A stretch of DNA of 6,782 nucleotides, from contig JBKPBQ010000330.1 in assembly GCA_046726955.1 (NCBI GenBank), forward strand, positions 1-6,782. Reading direction: 5' to 3'. The stretch is from CAVPGH01 sp046726955 (GTDB lineage: Bacteria; Acidobacteriota; Vicinamibacteria; Fen-336). The stretch's first letter is position 1. Every line of letters begins with the position of its first letter. Under the pieces are notes generated by a model. It had not been told where the DNA came from. It searched no databases and saw only the letters and a program-made list of their open reading frames with translations. The position numbers and the translations under genes were made by a program. This document shows positions 1 through 5,793 of the stretch, one piece after another.

Positions 1-354
1 GTGATGGACGGCGGCCGTCGCCCCCGCGAGGAGGTTGCGCATCCCGCCGAGGAACAGCCGATCGGGCAGAGGGATGGCGAGTGCCTTGCGCACGTCGCTG
101 CCTGCGCCCTCGATCGCCGCCGTCCACTCGTAGACGTTGCGATAGGGCGGGGTGCCGAGCGGCGGAAGGATGGCGAGATCGAGGACGTCGTGCGCGTTGA
201 CGATGCCGGGAAGGAGTACTCGCCCTTCGAGGTCGATCGCCGCCGGAGATGCCGTCGATCCGCCGGAAGCGGCCGTCACGCGTCCCTGGTCGAGCAAGAG
301 ATCGCGCAGCTCCGATTGCCCGGCCACGCGGGCGCCGCGAAGCAGCAGCGCCAA
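1..354 (-). CDS. Amidohydrolase-family protein, N-terminal part, with altered metal-binding motif (cut by left window edge)
   Basis: This is the first 118 residues of an amidohydrolase/cytosine-deaminase-like protein; the rest lies beyond the window. The N-terminus (MALLLRGARVAG) is the small beta-sandwich strand typical of the superfamily. It is followed by the start of the metal-dependent barrel, VLLPGIVNAHDVLDL, at residues 47-60, and later by GATAAVHH at 111-118. Active members carry HxH (NAHDHL) at the first site and use both histidines as metal ligands. Here H55 is kept but the second ligand is V57, so metal binding is doubtful. The start is a TTG at 354-352 preceded by GAGG 9 bases upstream, 4 bases after the stop of the radical-SAM-like gene, so the two are probably translated together. 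Framework conservation supports the family; the exact substrate is unknown. Catalytic competence is questionable. Confidence 0.75.
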   Translation of the reverse strand, partial: MALLLRGARVAGQSELRDLLLDQGRVTAASGGSTASPAAIDLEGRVLLPGIVNAHDVLDLAILPPLGTPPYRNVYEWTAAIEGAGSDVRKALAIPLPDRLFLGGMRNLLAGATAAVHH

Positions 355-358
355 CGGC

Positions 359-1732
359 TCAGTCCTCGAACGCGGCGCGACGGTCGCGCCCGCGCAGTCC
401 GGCGAGGCCCTCGACCAGCCGGCGCTCCACGTCGAAGGCGTAGAGTCCCAGGCCCACGCGGATCTTCGCGAGCCGGCGCAGGAGGCGCTGCCCGAGCCGG
501 CGGCCCGGTGGCCGATTGGCCTCGGACAGGTAGAAGTCGTAGCGGTGGGCCCGCGCCGCGAGCGCGGGAGCGACGAACGCGCCGTCGTCGAGTCCCGCCT
601 CCGCCCAGTCCGCCAGCCGCGTCGGCAGGGCAAGACCGGCGGGCGCGGGACCTGGCCCCGGATAGGGCGAGTAGAGCCGGATCGGCGTCTCGAACCGCGG
701 GTCCACGCGCCGGATGGCCCGAGCGGTGCGGTGCACGGCGGCGAGCGCGGTCGGCGGGGCGCCCGGCGCGCCCACCGTGAAGGAGAAGCGGCCGCCGATC
801 CCCGCGCGGTGGAGCTTCTCCGCCGTCTCGACGAGCGCGGCCCCGGGCTCCGTGTCGAGCGCGACGTCGGCGGGCGCGGCCACGCGCACCTGGCGACAGC
901 CGCTTCCGGCGAGCGCCCGCAGCAGCTCGGGAGGCTGGCGGCGCATCGTGGCGGCCTGCCCGGCGCCCCACCACGCGACGTGCACGCTCTTCTCCAGGAG
1001 CCCGCGGCCGATCGCCTCCGCGCGCCGGGGATCGCCGAAGAAGTCCTCGTCGCGGAACGCGACCTCCGACAGCCGGTGCCGGCGCGCGAGGGTCACGACC
1101 TCGGACACGACGCGCTCCGCGCCGAGTCCGGTCCAGCCGGCCGGTTCCGCGCCCGCGCGCCCGCGGCTCGAGCAGTAGTCGAGGCGGCGCGCGTCCATCC
1201 AGCGGAAGTAGACCTCGAGGTCGAGGAGCGAGTAGTCGACCGGCGGGAAGCCCGAGACGTCCTCGCGCTCGCGGGGGCGGCTCTCCACGAGAGCGCCCTC
1301 GCGTCCGCGGGCGACACCCGCCAGCCCCTCGACCGGCTCGCGGTCGCGCAGCGCGGCCACGATCTCGACCAGCGTGCGCTCGCCCCAGTCCACGACCGCG
1401 AAGTCGGCCGCGTCCGGAGCGAGGCACTCCTCCGTGCGGTACGTCGGATGCGGCCCTCCCCAGATCACGGGCAGGCCGGGCCGGGCGGCGCGCACGCCCC
1501 GCGTCACGCGCAGCGCATCCAGGACCGGGGCGCCCGTGCGCACGGTGATGCCCACGCAGAGCGCCTCGCGGGCGAGCTCGGCCACGCGCGCCTCCGGAGC
1601 GAGGTCGATACGGCCGTCGACCAGGGTCACGGGCTGGCCGACGAGCGCCGACCCGACGTGGAGGAGGCCGAGAGGCAGGAAGCGGCCCTCGTCCCGTGGT
1701 TGGTAGAGGACGATGGGCCCGGCGATCCTCAT
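359..1732 (-). CDS. B12-binding/radical SAM-like protein lacking the iron-sulfur cysteine motif (probable pseudoenzyme)
   Basis: A 457-residue protein built like a B12-binding radical SAM enzyme. Residues 1-130 form the cobalamin-binding Rossmann-type region, with PLGLL at 20-24, VDGRIDLAPEARVAELA at 38-54, IWGGPHPTYRTEECL at 90-104 and WGERTL at 116-121. Residues 162-410 match the radical SAM barrel, including FPPVDYSLLDLE at 162-173, the DEDFFGDP strand at 228-235, and RFETPIRLYSPYPG at 346-359. At residues 185-199, where active members have RGCxxxCxxC, it reads DYCSSRGRAGAEPAG, so all three cluster cysteines are gone. The protein has only four cysteines (59, 103, 187, 279), none suitably spaced. 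The later SAM-contact segment, usually GAESGS-like, is also altered (VAAPADVALD, 284-293). A [4Fe-4S]/SAM reaction is therefore unlikely. The ATG start lies 4 bases after the preceding stop. Family assignment is strong; the role is unknown. Confidence 0.85.
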   Translation of the reverse strand: MRIAGPIVLYQPRDEGRFLPLGLLHVGSALVGQPVTLVDGRIDLAPEARVAELAREALCVGITVRTGAPVLDALRVTRGVRAARPGLPVIWGGPHPTYRTEECLAPDAADFAVVDWGERTLVEIVAALRDREPVEGLAGVARGREGALVESRPREREDVSGFPPVDYSLLDLEVYFRWMDARRLDYCSSRGRAGAEPAGWTGLGAERVVSEVVTLARRHRLSEVAFRDEDFFGDPRRAEAIGRGLLEKSVHVAWWGAGQAATMRRQPPELLRALAGSGCRQVRVAAPADVALDTEPGAALVETAEKLHRAGIGGRFSFTVGAPGAPPTALAAVHRTARAIRRVDPRFETPIRLYSPYPGPGPAPAGLALPTRLADWAEAGLDDGAFVAPALAARAHRYDFYLSEANRPPGRRLGQRLLRRLAKIRVGLGLYAFDVERRLVEGLAGLRGRDRRAAFED

Positions 1733-1736
1733 CCCG

Positions 1737-2285
1737 TCACCGCCGCACGCCTTCGAGGACGGTGATCTCGCCGAGCGACCGGAGCCCCGGCCAGGCCCGA
1801 ACGAGCTTCTCGAGAGCGGCTAGCCCGCCGAAAGCCTGCGGGTGCTCGAGCGTCCAGGCCCACTGCCGCCGGCCCGGAAGCAGCACGCCGAGGGCAAAGC
1901 CACGGCGCCACACGAGCCCCTCACCCAGCGCGCGGCGGAGGTCCCGTGGTCCGAGGCGGCCGCCGTCGCTCTCGCCGTCGTCTCCTGTGCCGCGAAGGAC
2001 GCGCTCGAGCAGCGCGGGCAGCGGACGAGCACCCGGAAACGCGACGAGGACGGGCGCGCCCGCGGGCAGCGCCGCGACGAGACGCCGTCCCACTTCTGCC
2101 GGACCGAGCCGCGCGGCCGCCTCGCACGAGGCGAAGCCGGCGTCCCATCGTCCGTCGCGGGCGTCGCTCCCCACGTCGAGAACACTCGCGCCGGGCGGAA
2201 ACAGCTCTCCCCGACGCTCTTGCAGCACGTGCTCGTGGAAGCGCGCCACCGGGTTTGCCTCGCCCGCAGGCGGGCGGCTATCCAT
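1737..2285 (-). CDS. Internally shortened class I SAM-dependent methyltransferase-like protein
   Basis: A 182-residue protein recognisable as a class I methyltransferase at both ends. The N-terminal helix and first strand are present: NPVARFHEHVLQ (11-22), then FPPGASVLDVG (29-39). The back half has the post-motif strand RWDAGFASCEAAA (46-58), AGAPVLVAFPG (75-85), PLPALLERVLRGTG (88-101), WRRGFALGVLLPG (126-138) and LRSLGEITVLEGVRR (168-182). The glycine loop after VLDVG is replaced by SDARDG, and the protein jumps within a few residues to the strand that normally follows motif IV. The second beta strand with its ribose-binding acid, and the motif III region, are absent. That is probably some 60-90 residues missing by comparison with remembered family members. 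The ATG at 2285 overlaps the upstream gene by 8 bases and follows AGGCG. An in-frame ATG at 2333 would extend deeper into that gene and is less likely. SAM binding is improbable. Confidence 0.75.
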   Translation of the reverse strand: MDSRPPAGEANPVARFHEHVLQERRGELFPPGASVLDVGSDARDGRWDAGFASCEAAARLGPAEVGRRLVAALPAGAPVLVAFPGARPLPALLERVLRGTGDDGESDGGRLGPRDLRRALGEGLVWRRGFALGVLLPGRRQWAWTLEHPQAFGGLAALEKLVRAWPGLRSLGEITVLEGVRR

Positions 2286-3141
2286 CACGCCTGGCGAGAA
2301 GCACCGGGTAGCGGGGAGAAGGACGCGAGCCACGGAGGAGCTTCAGCAGGTCCTCGGCGATGGCGCGCGCGGCGCCGGGCCACCCGAGGACCTGCACCGA
2401 CCACCCGGCAGTCCGGAACTGCGCCGCGAGCTCGGCGTGCAGCAGGTAGCCCGGCCTCACCTCGCGCGGCACCGCCATCCCCACGAGAGCGCGCTCCTCC
2501 TTCATCGCCTGGACGACGTGCGCCTCCGCGTCTCGCCGGCGCCTGAAGACCGGCGAATCGAGCGCGACGAGCATGCCTCCCCGGCGGACGACCCGCCGCA
2601 GCTCGACGAGCGTCCGCGGCAGGGACGCTCCTTCGTGGAGCGATCCCTGGGCGACGACGAGGTCCACGCGACCCGGCTCCAGGGGGAGGGCGTCGAGCTC
2701 GGCCTCGGCGCGTGCCTGTCCGAGGAGAGGGCCGTCATGACCGGCGCGAGAAGAGATGGCCACGACGCGGTGTCCGGCCAGGAGCCTTGCGGTCTCGGCA
2801 TCGACACCCGCGGCGAGGACGTACCAAGGCCCCGGCCCCAGTGCCTCTCGAGCTTGGCCCATCACGTCCTCGATCGAGCGCCGCTGCTCCTGCGCCTCGC
2901 GGGGACGGCGGGCGGGAGAGCGCGCCACGCGGCGCGCGATCTCGCGATAGGCGCCGAGGACCTGGCTCCGCTCCTCGGGAAGCAGCCGGTGCACTCCGTC
3001 GCGCGTCGCGAACCAGCGCTCTTCCGCGCGGCAGAGGAGGCCGCGCCCGCGCGGCACGAGGGGAGCGCCGCAGGACGAGCAGCACCAGCCCACCCATTCC
3101 TCGGAGTGCGCCCCGGAGGCTTCCAGGAACTCGTCCCGCAT
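2278..3141 (-). CDS. Methyltransferase-like protein with N-terminal zinc-ribbon remnant and eroded SAM-binding motif
   Basis: A 287-residue protein. Residues 20-55 resemble a Trm112-like zinc ribbon: C20/C21 and C24 form the first knuckle and C37 the second, whose partner position is E40. It is followed by the ATRDGVHRLLPEER segment at 45-58. Residues 105-200 align with a class I methyltransferase core and keep DLVVAQGSLHEGASLP (160-175), LRRVVRRGGMLVALDSP (181-197) and GYLLHAELAAQF (231-242). The strand carrying the SAM-binding glycine loop reads WYVLAAGVDAETARLLA (106-122) instead of a DxGxGxG pattern. The following strand, HRVVAISS (124-131), lacks the acidic residue that normally holds the ribose. 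Methyl transfer is therefore doubtful. The ATG at 3141 follows GAGGG, 5 bases after the flippase stop. A TTG at 3150, overlapping that stop, is an alternative giving 290 residues. Confidence 0.8.
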   Translation of the reverse strand: MRDEFLEASGAHSEEWVGWCCSSCGAPLVPRGRGLLCRAEERWFATRDGVHRLLPEERSQVLGAYREIARRVARSPARRPREAQEQRRSIEDVMGQAREALGPGPWYVLAAGVDAETARLLAGHRVVAISSRAGHDGPLLGQARAEAELDALPLEPGRVDLVVAQGSLHEGASLPRTLVELRRVVRRGGMLVALDSPVFRRRRDAEAHVVQAMKEERALVGMAVPREVRPGYLLHAELAAQFRTAGWSVQVLGWPGAARAIAEDLLKLLRGSRPSPRYPVLLARRDG

Positions 3142-3146
3142 CACCC

Positions 3147-4556
3147 TCAAGGATACCGGACGTCCACGAGGTCGCGGACGAAGCTCGGACGAAGCCGCGC
3201 CAGGAGGACGAGCGTCGCCGCGTAGGCGACGAGGCCCACTCCCACGGCCAGGAAGAACGCGGGGACGAAGAAGACGGCGAGGGCCATGGGCAGCGAGGCC
3301 ACGAGCGCGCGCAGCACGGCGCCCCGGACCGCGATCGGGAACCTCACGACGCGGCAGGCCCGGATGCCCAGGTAGAGGAGCAGCAGCTCCGAGGCGAAGA
3401 ATCCGACCGCCGCCCCCGGCGCTCCGATGGCCGGGACGAGCGCAAACGCGAGGAGTGTCGCCGCGGCGACGCGGAGCGCGGTGAGGCGCGGCAGCCGGTC
3501 CGCCTGGCCGGCGGCGATGAGTGCTCCCACCACGAGACCGTTGAGGAAGAGCGGCACGAGAGCGAGGGCGAGGATGCGCAGCGACGGCGTCGCCGCCTCG
3601 TACTCGCTGCCGAAGAGCAGGCCGAGCAGGCCCGGGGCCACGAGCGCGAGCCCCAGCGCGGCGGGGACGGCGAGGAAGGCGAGCGTCGCCGCGGTCCGCT
3701 GGCGCACAGGTCCTTCGCCGCGGAGCGCCTCACGCGTCAAGGCGGGCATCGCTCCCGCGGCCACCGCGCTCGGCACGAGGTTCAGGAACTCCACGACGCG
3801 CAGGCCGGCGAGAAAGAGGCCCGTCTCGCGGCCCGCGCGCAGAAAGGAGAGCACGAGGAACTCCACGCGCAGGCTCAGGAGGGCGAGTCCACCGTTCACG
3901 GCGAGGGGGGCCGACTCGCGGAGGATCGCGCGGACGGGCGGGTCGGCCGCGGCCACGGGCGCGCGCGTGCCGCCGAGGAACGCCATCGCGAGCAGGATCG
4001 CGGGGATCGGCGAGAGCGCGTGCGCCCAGGCGACACCCACGAGACCCGCTCCCCGATAGAGGGCACCTCCAACGAGCAGCAGGCCGACCAGCCGCAGGCA
4101 GAAGATGACGGCGGATTCGTGTACCCGGTCGCCCCGGGCCCGCAATGCGACGCCCAGAAATTCACTCCATCCCGCCAGCACGAAGAACAGGACGAGCGGC
4201 CCGAGCACGGGGGCGAGCGGGAGGGCCAGCACCGCCGCGGCGGCGACGCCGGCGCTTATGAGCAGCTTCGCCCGCGTCAAGCCTCGGAGCGAGATCGTTC
4301 CCGCCACGAGCGCGCGGGACGCCGTGCCCTGCAGCCCGAGGTCAGCGGCCTCGGCGAGGACGACCGCGATCACGGACAGGAAGCCGAAGAGGCCGAAGTC
4401 CGCGGCGCCCAGCCGGCGGGCAAGGAGGAGGGTGGTGGCGAGGCCCACGAGACGGGCCACGACCTCGGTGCCGAGCTTGATGGCGCTCCCGCGCGTCGCC
4501 TCCGCGGCGGCGGACGCGGGAGACGGAGCGGCGGCGCCCTCGCGAAGAGGGGTCAT
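3147..4556 (-). CDS. Polysaccharide/oligosaccharide flippase (Wzx-like, MOP superfamily)
   Basis: A 469-residue polytopic inner-membrane protein, the normal size for a Wzx/RfbX-type lipid-linked oligosaccharide flippase. A Pro/Ala-rich cytoplasmic tail (1-22) precedes alternating hydrophobic helices to the C-terminus, about 12-14 by eye. The signature segment of the first two helices, LLARRLGAADFGLFGFL (44-60), is the classic 'LARxLGxxxFGxxG' motif. Mid-protein charged loops carry GSEYEAATPSLRILA, as in other members. Such proteins move undecaprenyl-linked glycans from the cytoplasmic to the periplasmic leaflet. Unlike the four genes downstream, it shows no obvious missing motif. It is first in the operon, so it probably lies nearest the promoter. 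ATG 4556 is chosen because GGAG lies 10 bases upstream and a longer 5' extension (4565, or 4625) would overlap the divergent control region and gene. The transported substrate cannot be read from sequence. Confidence 0.88.
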   Translation of the reverse strand: MTPLREGAAAPSPASAAAEATRGSAIKLGTEVVARLVGLATTLLLARRLGAADFGLFGFLSVIAVVLAEAADLGLQGTASRALVAGTISLRGLTRAKLLISAGVAAAAVLALPLAPVLGPLVLFFVLAGWSEFLGVALRARGDRVHESAVIFCLRLVGLLLVGGALYRGAGLVGVAWAHALSPIPAILLAMAFLGGTRAPVAAADPPVRAILRESAPLAVNGGLALLSLRVEFLVLSFLRAGRETGLFLAGLRVVEFLNLVPSAVAAGAMPALTREALRGEGPVRQRTAATLAFLAVPAALGLALVAPGLLGLLFGSEYEAATPSLRILALALVPLFLNGLVVGALIAAGQADRLPRLTALRVAAATLLAFALVPAIGAPGAAVGFFASELLLLYLGIRACRVVRFPIAVRGAVLRALVASLPMALAVFFVPAFFLAVGVGLVAYAATLVLLARLRPSFVRDLVDVRYP

Positions 4557-4591
4557 CCGCCCCATTCTCCATGATAGGCTTGGGAGTTCAC
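4557..4591. promoter_or_regulatory. 35-base divergent control region with overlapping -10-like elements
   Basis: This is the only space between the flippase (minus) and the orphan membrane protein (plus), and it is visibly less GC-rich than its surroundings. On the minus strand TATCAT (4576-4571) matches TATAAT at 5 of 6 positions. On the plus strand CATGAT (4570-4575) matches at 4 of 6 and occupies almost the same bases. If both are used, the leaders would be only about 8-10 bases. GGGAG at 4582-4586 serves as ribosome binding site for the plus gene. No convincing -35 box is seen for either direction, so this is inference from position and a short motif. Confidence 0.35.
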
Positions 4592-5431
4592 ATGCTTTCA
4601 CAAGCCGTCGCCCTGTCGAGCGCATGGGCTATCGCGGCCTTCCTGCTCGCCTGGCCCCATCTGCCCGGCCAGTGGCGGCGTCGCCTCGCGCTGGCCTGCA
4701 GCGCGGGCGCGGTGCTGAGCCTCGTCTTCGCCATGAGCACCGAGGGGTTCCGCGAGTCGCCGACGGTCGCGGTCTTCCTCATGGGCCGGCCCTACGTGCT
4801 CGAGAACACGGCCGCGTCGGCGGGCCTGCCCTACTACGTGGTGACCGGCAGCCTCCTCTTGCTCGGCTTCGCGGGGATGGCCCTCGGCGACGAGGCGGCC
4901 CAGCGGCTCCGCCGCCATCCGCTCGCCGTCGCCGTAGCGCTCAGCCTGCTCGTGACCGCCGTACGCTTCCTCCTGGAGAAGGCGGCCGCGCCCGCGAGCT
5001 GGACGCACCTGGTGGGCATCACCTGGATGGCGCCGGTCGTCGGCGCCTACTTCGCCCTCTGCTTCCGCGCGGAGAAGCGCAGCTTCGCGGCGCTCCTGGG
5101 CACGCTCGTCGCCTACGCGTTCCTGGCCCGGGGCGCGGTGGCCGCCTTCATGGTGGTGGCCACGCGCTTCAAGCTGGGCTCGCACTACGACGTCTCGCCG
5201 CTCACCCTCGTGGTGAACCCGCTGAACGGCCGCACGCTCTCGTTCGCGTCGGGAAGCGCCGAGCAGATCCTGGACGTGGCGCTGCTGCCGCAGCTCGTGG
5301 CCTGGCCGATCTACACCGTCCTCGCGGGACTCATCGGCGTCGGGCTCGCGTACGTCCTCGTGCTCGCCTGGGGACGCTCCGGCTCGGCTGCGGTCACGCC
5401 CTCGGCCCCCGATCCCGTTCCCCAGGACTGA
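4592..5431 (+). CDS. Uncharacterised integral membrane protein, about seven transmembrane segments
   Basis: A 279-residue protein I do not recognise. Hydrophobic segments lie at about residues 4-22, 32-50, 80-98, 110-127, 139-157, 166-189 and 233-259. Two larger non-membrane stretches are at 51-79 (with EGFRESP and GRPYVLENTAAS) and 190-232 (with KLGSHYDVSPLTLVVNPLNG), the latter probably exposed. The C-terminal tail (262-279) is Pro/Ala-rich. There is no signal peptide cleavage site and no enzyme motif I can name. ATG 4592 is preferred over ATG 4571 because GGGAG sits 5 bases before it. It is divergent from the flippase with a 35-base gap, and its stop is 6 bases from the stop of the convergent lipoprotein gene, so it is monocistronic. 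Position beside a flippase hints at envelope function, but this is only context. Confidence 0.8.
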   Translation: MLSQAVALSSAWAIAAFLLAWPHLPGQWRRRLALACSAGAVLSLVFAMSTEGFRESPTVAVFLMGRPYVLENTAASAGLPYYVVTGSLLLLGFAGMALGDEAAQRLRRHPLAVAVALSLLVTAVRFLLEKAAAPASWTHLVGITWMAPVVGAYFALCFRAEKRSFAALLGTLVAYAFLARGAVAAFMVVATRFKLGSHYDVSPLTLVVNPLNGRTLSFASGSAEQILDVALLPQLVAWPIYTVLAGLIGVGLAYVLVLAWGRSGSAAVTPSAPDPVPQD

Positions 5432-5437
5432 GGCCGG

Positions 5438-5638
5438 CTACCTCACGCGGCACTGCGTGGTGCCCGTGCCGGACCCGCAGCGCATGCTGCCGTCGTCGAA
5501 CCGTGAGCAGACGAGGCCCGACTTGCAGTCGCTGTTCGTGGCGCACGTATCGCACTCGCCTCCGTTGCTGCAGCCGGCGAGGGGCAGGACGGCCAGCACG
5601 CACAGCGCCAGCCGGAGGGACCTGCGAGAGAGGCTCAT
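5438..5638 (-). CDS. Small Cys-rich lipoprotein
   Basis: A 66-residue secreted lipoprotein. The N-terminus has an Arg-containing n-region (MSLSRRSLR), a hydrophobic core (LALCVLAVLPL) and a lipobox, LAGC, with the lipidated cysteine at C23. Serine at +2 suggests outer-membrane sorting by the Lol rule for proteobacteria-like envelopes. The mature part has six further cysteines (29, 32, 38, 44, 54, 63) in a C-x2-C-x5-C-x5-C-x9-C-x8-C pattern, enough for three disulfides. It resembles the short Dickkopf-like Cys-rich modules (SDCKSGLVC) seen in large-genome environmental bacteria. Two starts compete: ATG 5638 with AAGGAG (5654-5649) 10 bases upstream, and in-frame GTG 5665 with AAGGAGG (5675-5669) only 3 bases upstream, giving 75 residues. 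ATG is preferred. The function is unknown; a structural or binding role is likelier than catalysis. Confidence 0.75.
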   Translation of the reverse strand: MSLSRRSLRLALCVLAVLPLAGCSNGGECDTCATNSDCKSGLVCSRFDDGSMRCGSGTGTTQCRVR

Positions 5639-5648
5639 CCGTTTCGAG

Positions 5649-5681
5649 CTCCTTAACACACGCACGTTCCTCCTTATCTTA
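5649..5681 (-). promoter_or_regulatory. Putative -10 element and tandem ribosome binding sites of the lipoprotein gene
   Basis: Reading leftward, TAAGAT (5681-5676; 4 of 6 matches to TATAAT) directly abuts AAGGAGG (5675-5669), and a second site, AAGGAG, follows at 5654-5649. If TAAGAT is the real -10, transcription would begin within or just after AAGGAGG. Only the second site would then lie in a usable leader, which favours ATG 5638 over GTG 5665. No good -35 hexamer is seen 16-18 bases upstream, so the promoter call is tentative. Confidence 0.35.
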
Positions 5682-5683
5682 GG

Positions 5684-5748
5684 TCTCGTCGCGTGCCGAG
5701 GGGAAGCCCGAAATCGCAGAAGAGCCTGAATTTGACGCTCTCGTCGCG
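5684..5748 (+). repeat. 10-base direct repeat TCTCGTCGCG in the lipoprotein/ileS intergenic region
   Basis: TCTCGTCGCG occurs at 5684-5693 and again at 5739-5748, same orientation, 55 bases apart. The second copy sits within the spacer of the putative ileS promoter. The first sits just upstream of the putative -10 of the divergent lipoprotein gene. It may be a binding site or chance in GC-rich DNA. Confidence 0.3.
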
Positions 5749-5760
5749 GCCGTGTACCTT
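5732..5760 (+). promoter_or_regulatory. Putative sigma70-type promoter of ileS
   Basis: TTGACG (5732-5737; 5 of 6 matches to TTGACA) is followed after exactly 17 bases by TACCTT (5755-5760; 3 of 6 matches to TATAAT). Transcription would start near 5767, leaving a leader of about 27-39 bases. That is far too short for a T-box riboswitch, the tRNA-sensing leader common on ileS in some phyla. The -35 and spacing are good and the -10 is weak. Confidence 0.45.
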
Positions 5761-5793
5761 AGTGGTTTTGGCGAGCTGACGCGGTTTCTACCG

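Noticed and set aside
152..1765. Long plus-strand open frame opposite the radical-SAM-like gene
   Set aside because: Its translation is Arg/Ala/Glu-rich low-complexity with no family features, and it lies antisense to a recognisable protein. It is a product of high GC.
3044..3083. Complete four-cysteine zinc ribbon in the methyltransferase-like protein
   Set aside because: Only three well-placed cysteine positions are present; the fourth is Glu. This may be normal for the subfamily, so I did not count it as a separate loss.
2712..4574. 620-codon plus-strand open frame opposite the flippase
   Set aside because: The translation is almost all charged residues (E, R, H, Q) with no domain, while the minus strand encodes a clear flippase.
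5432..5475. Hairpin as a bidirectional terminator between the convergent genes
   Set aside because: Only short stems of about 5 bp (for example GGCAC/GTGCC) are found, mostly within the lipoprotein coding end, with no T-run. The intergenic gap is 6 bases.
5761..5793. T-box riboswitch leader for ileS
   Set aside because: The space from the putative promoter to the start codon is too short, and there is no T-box consensus or terminator/antiterminator pair.
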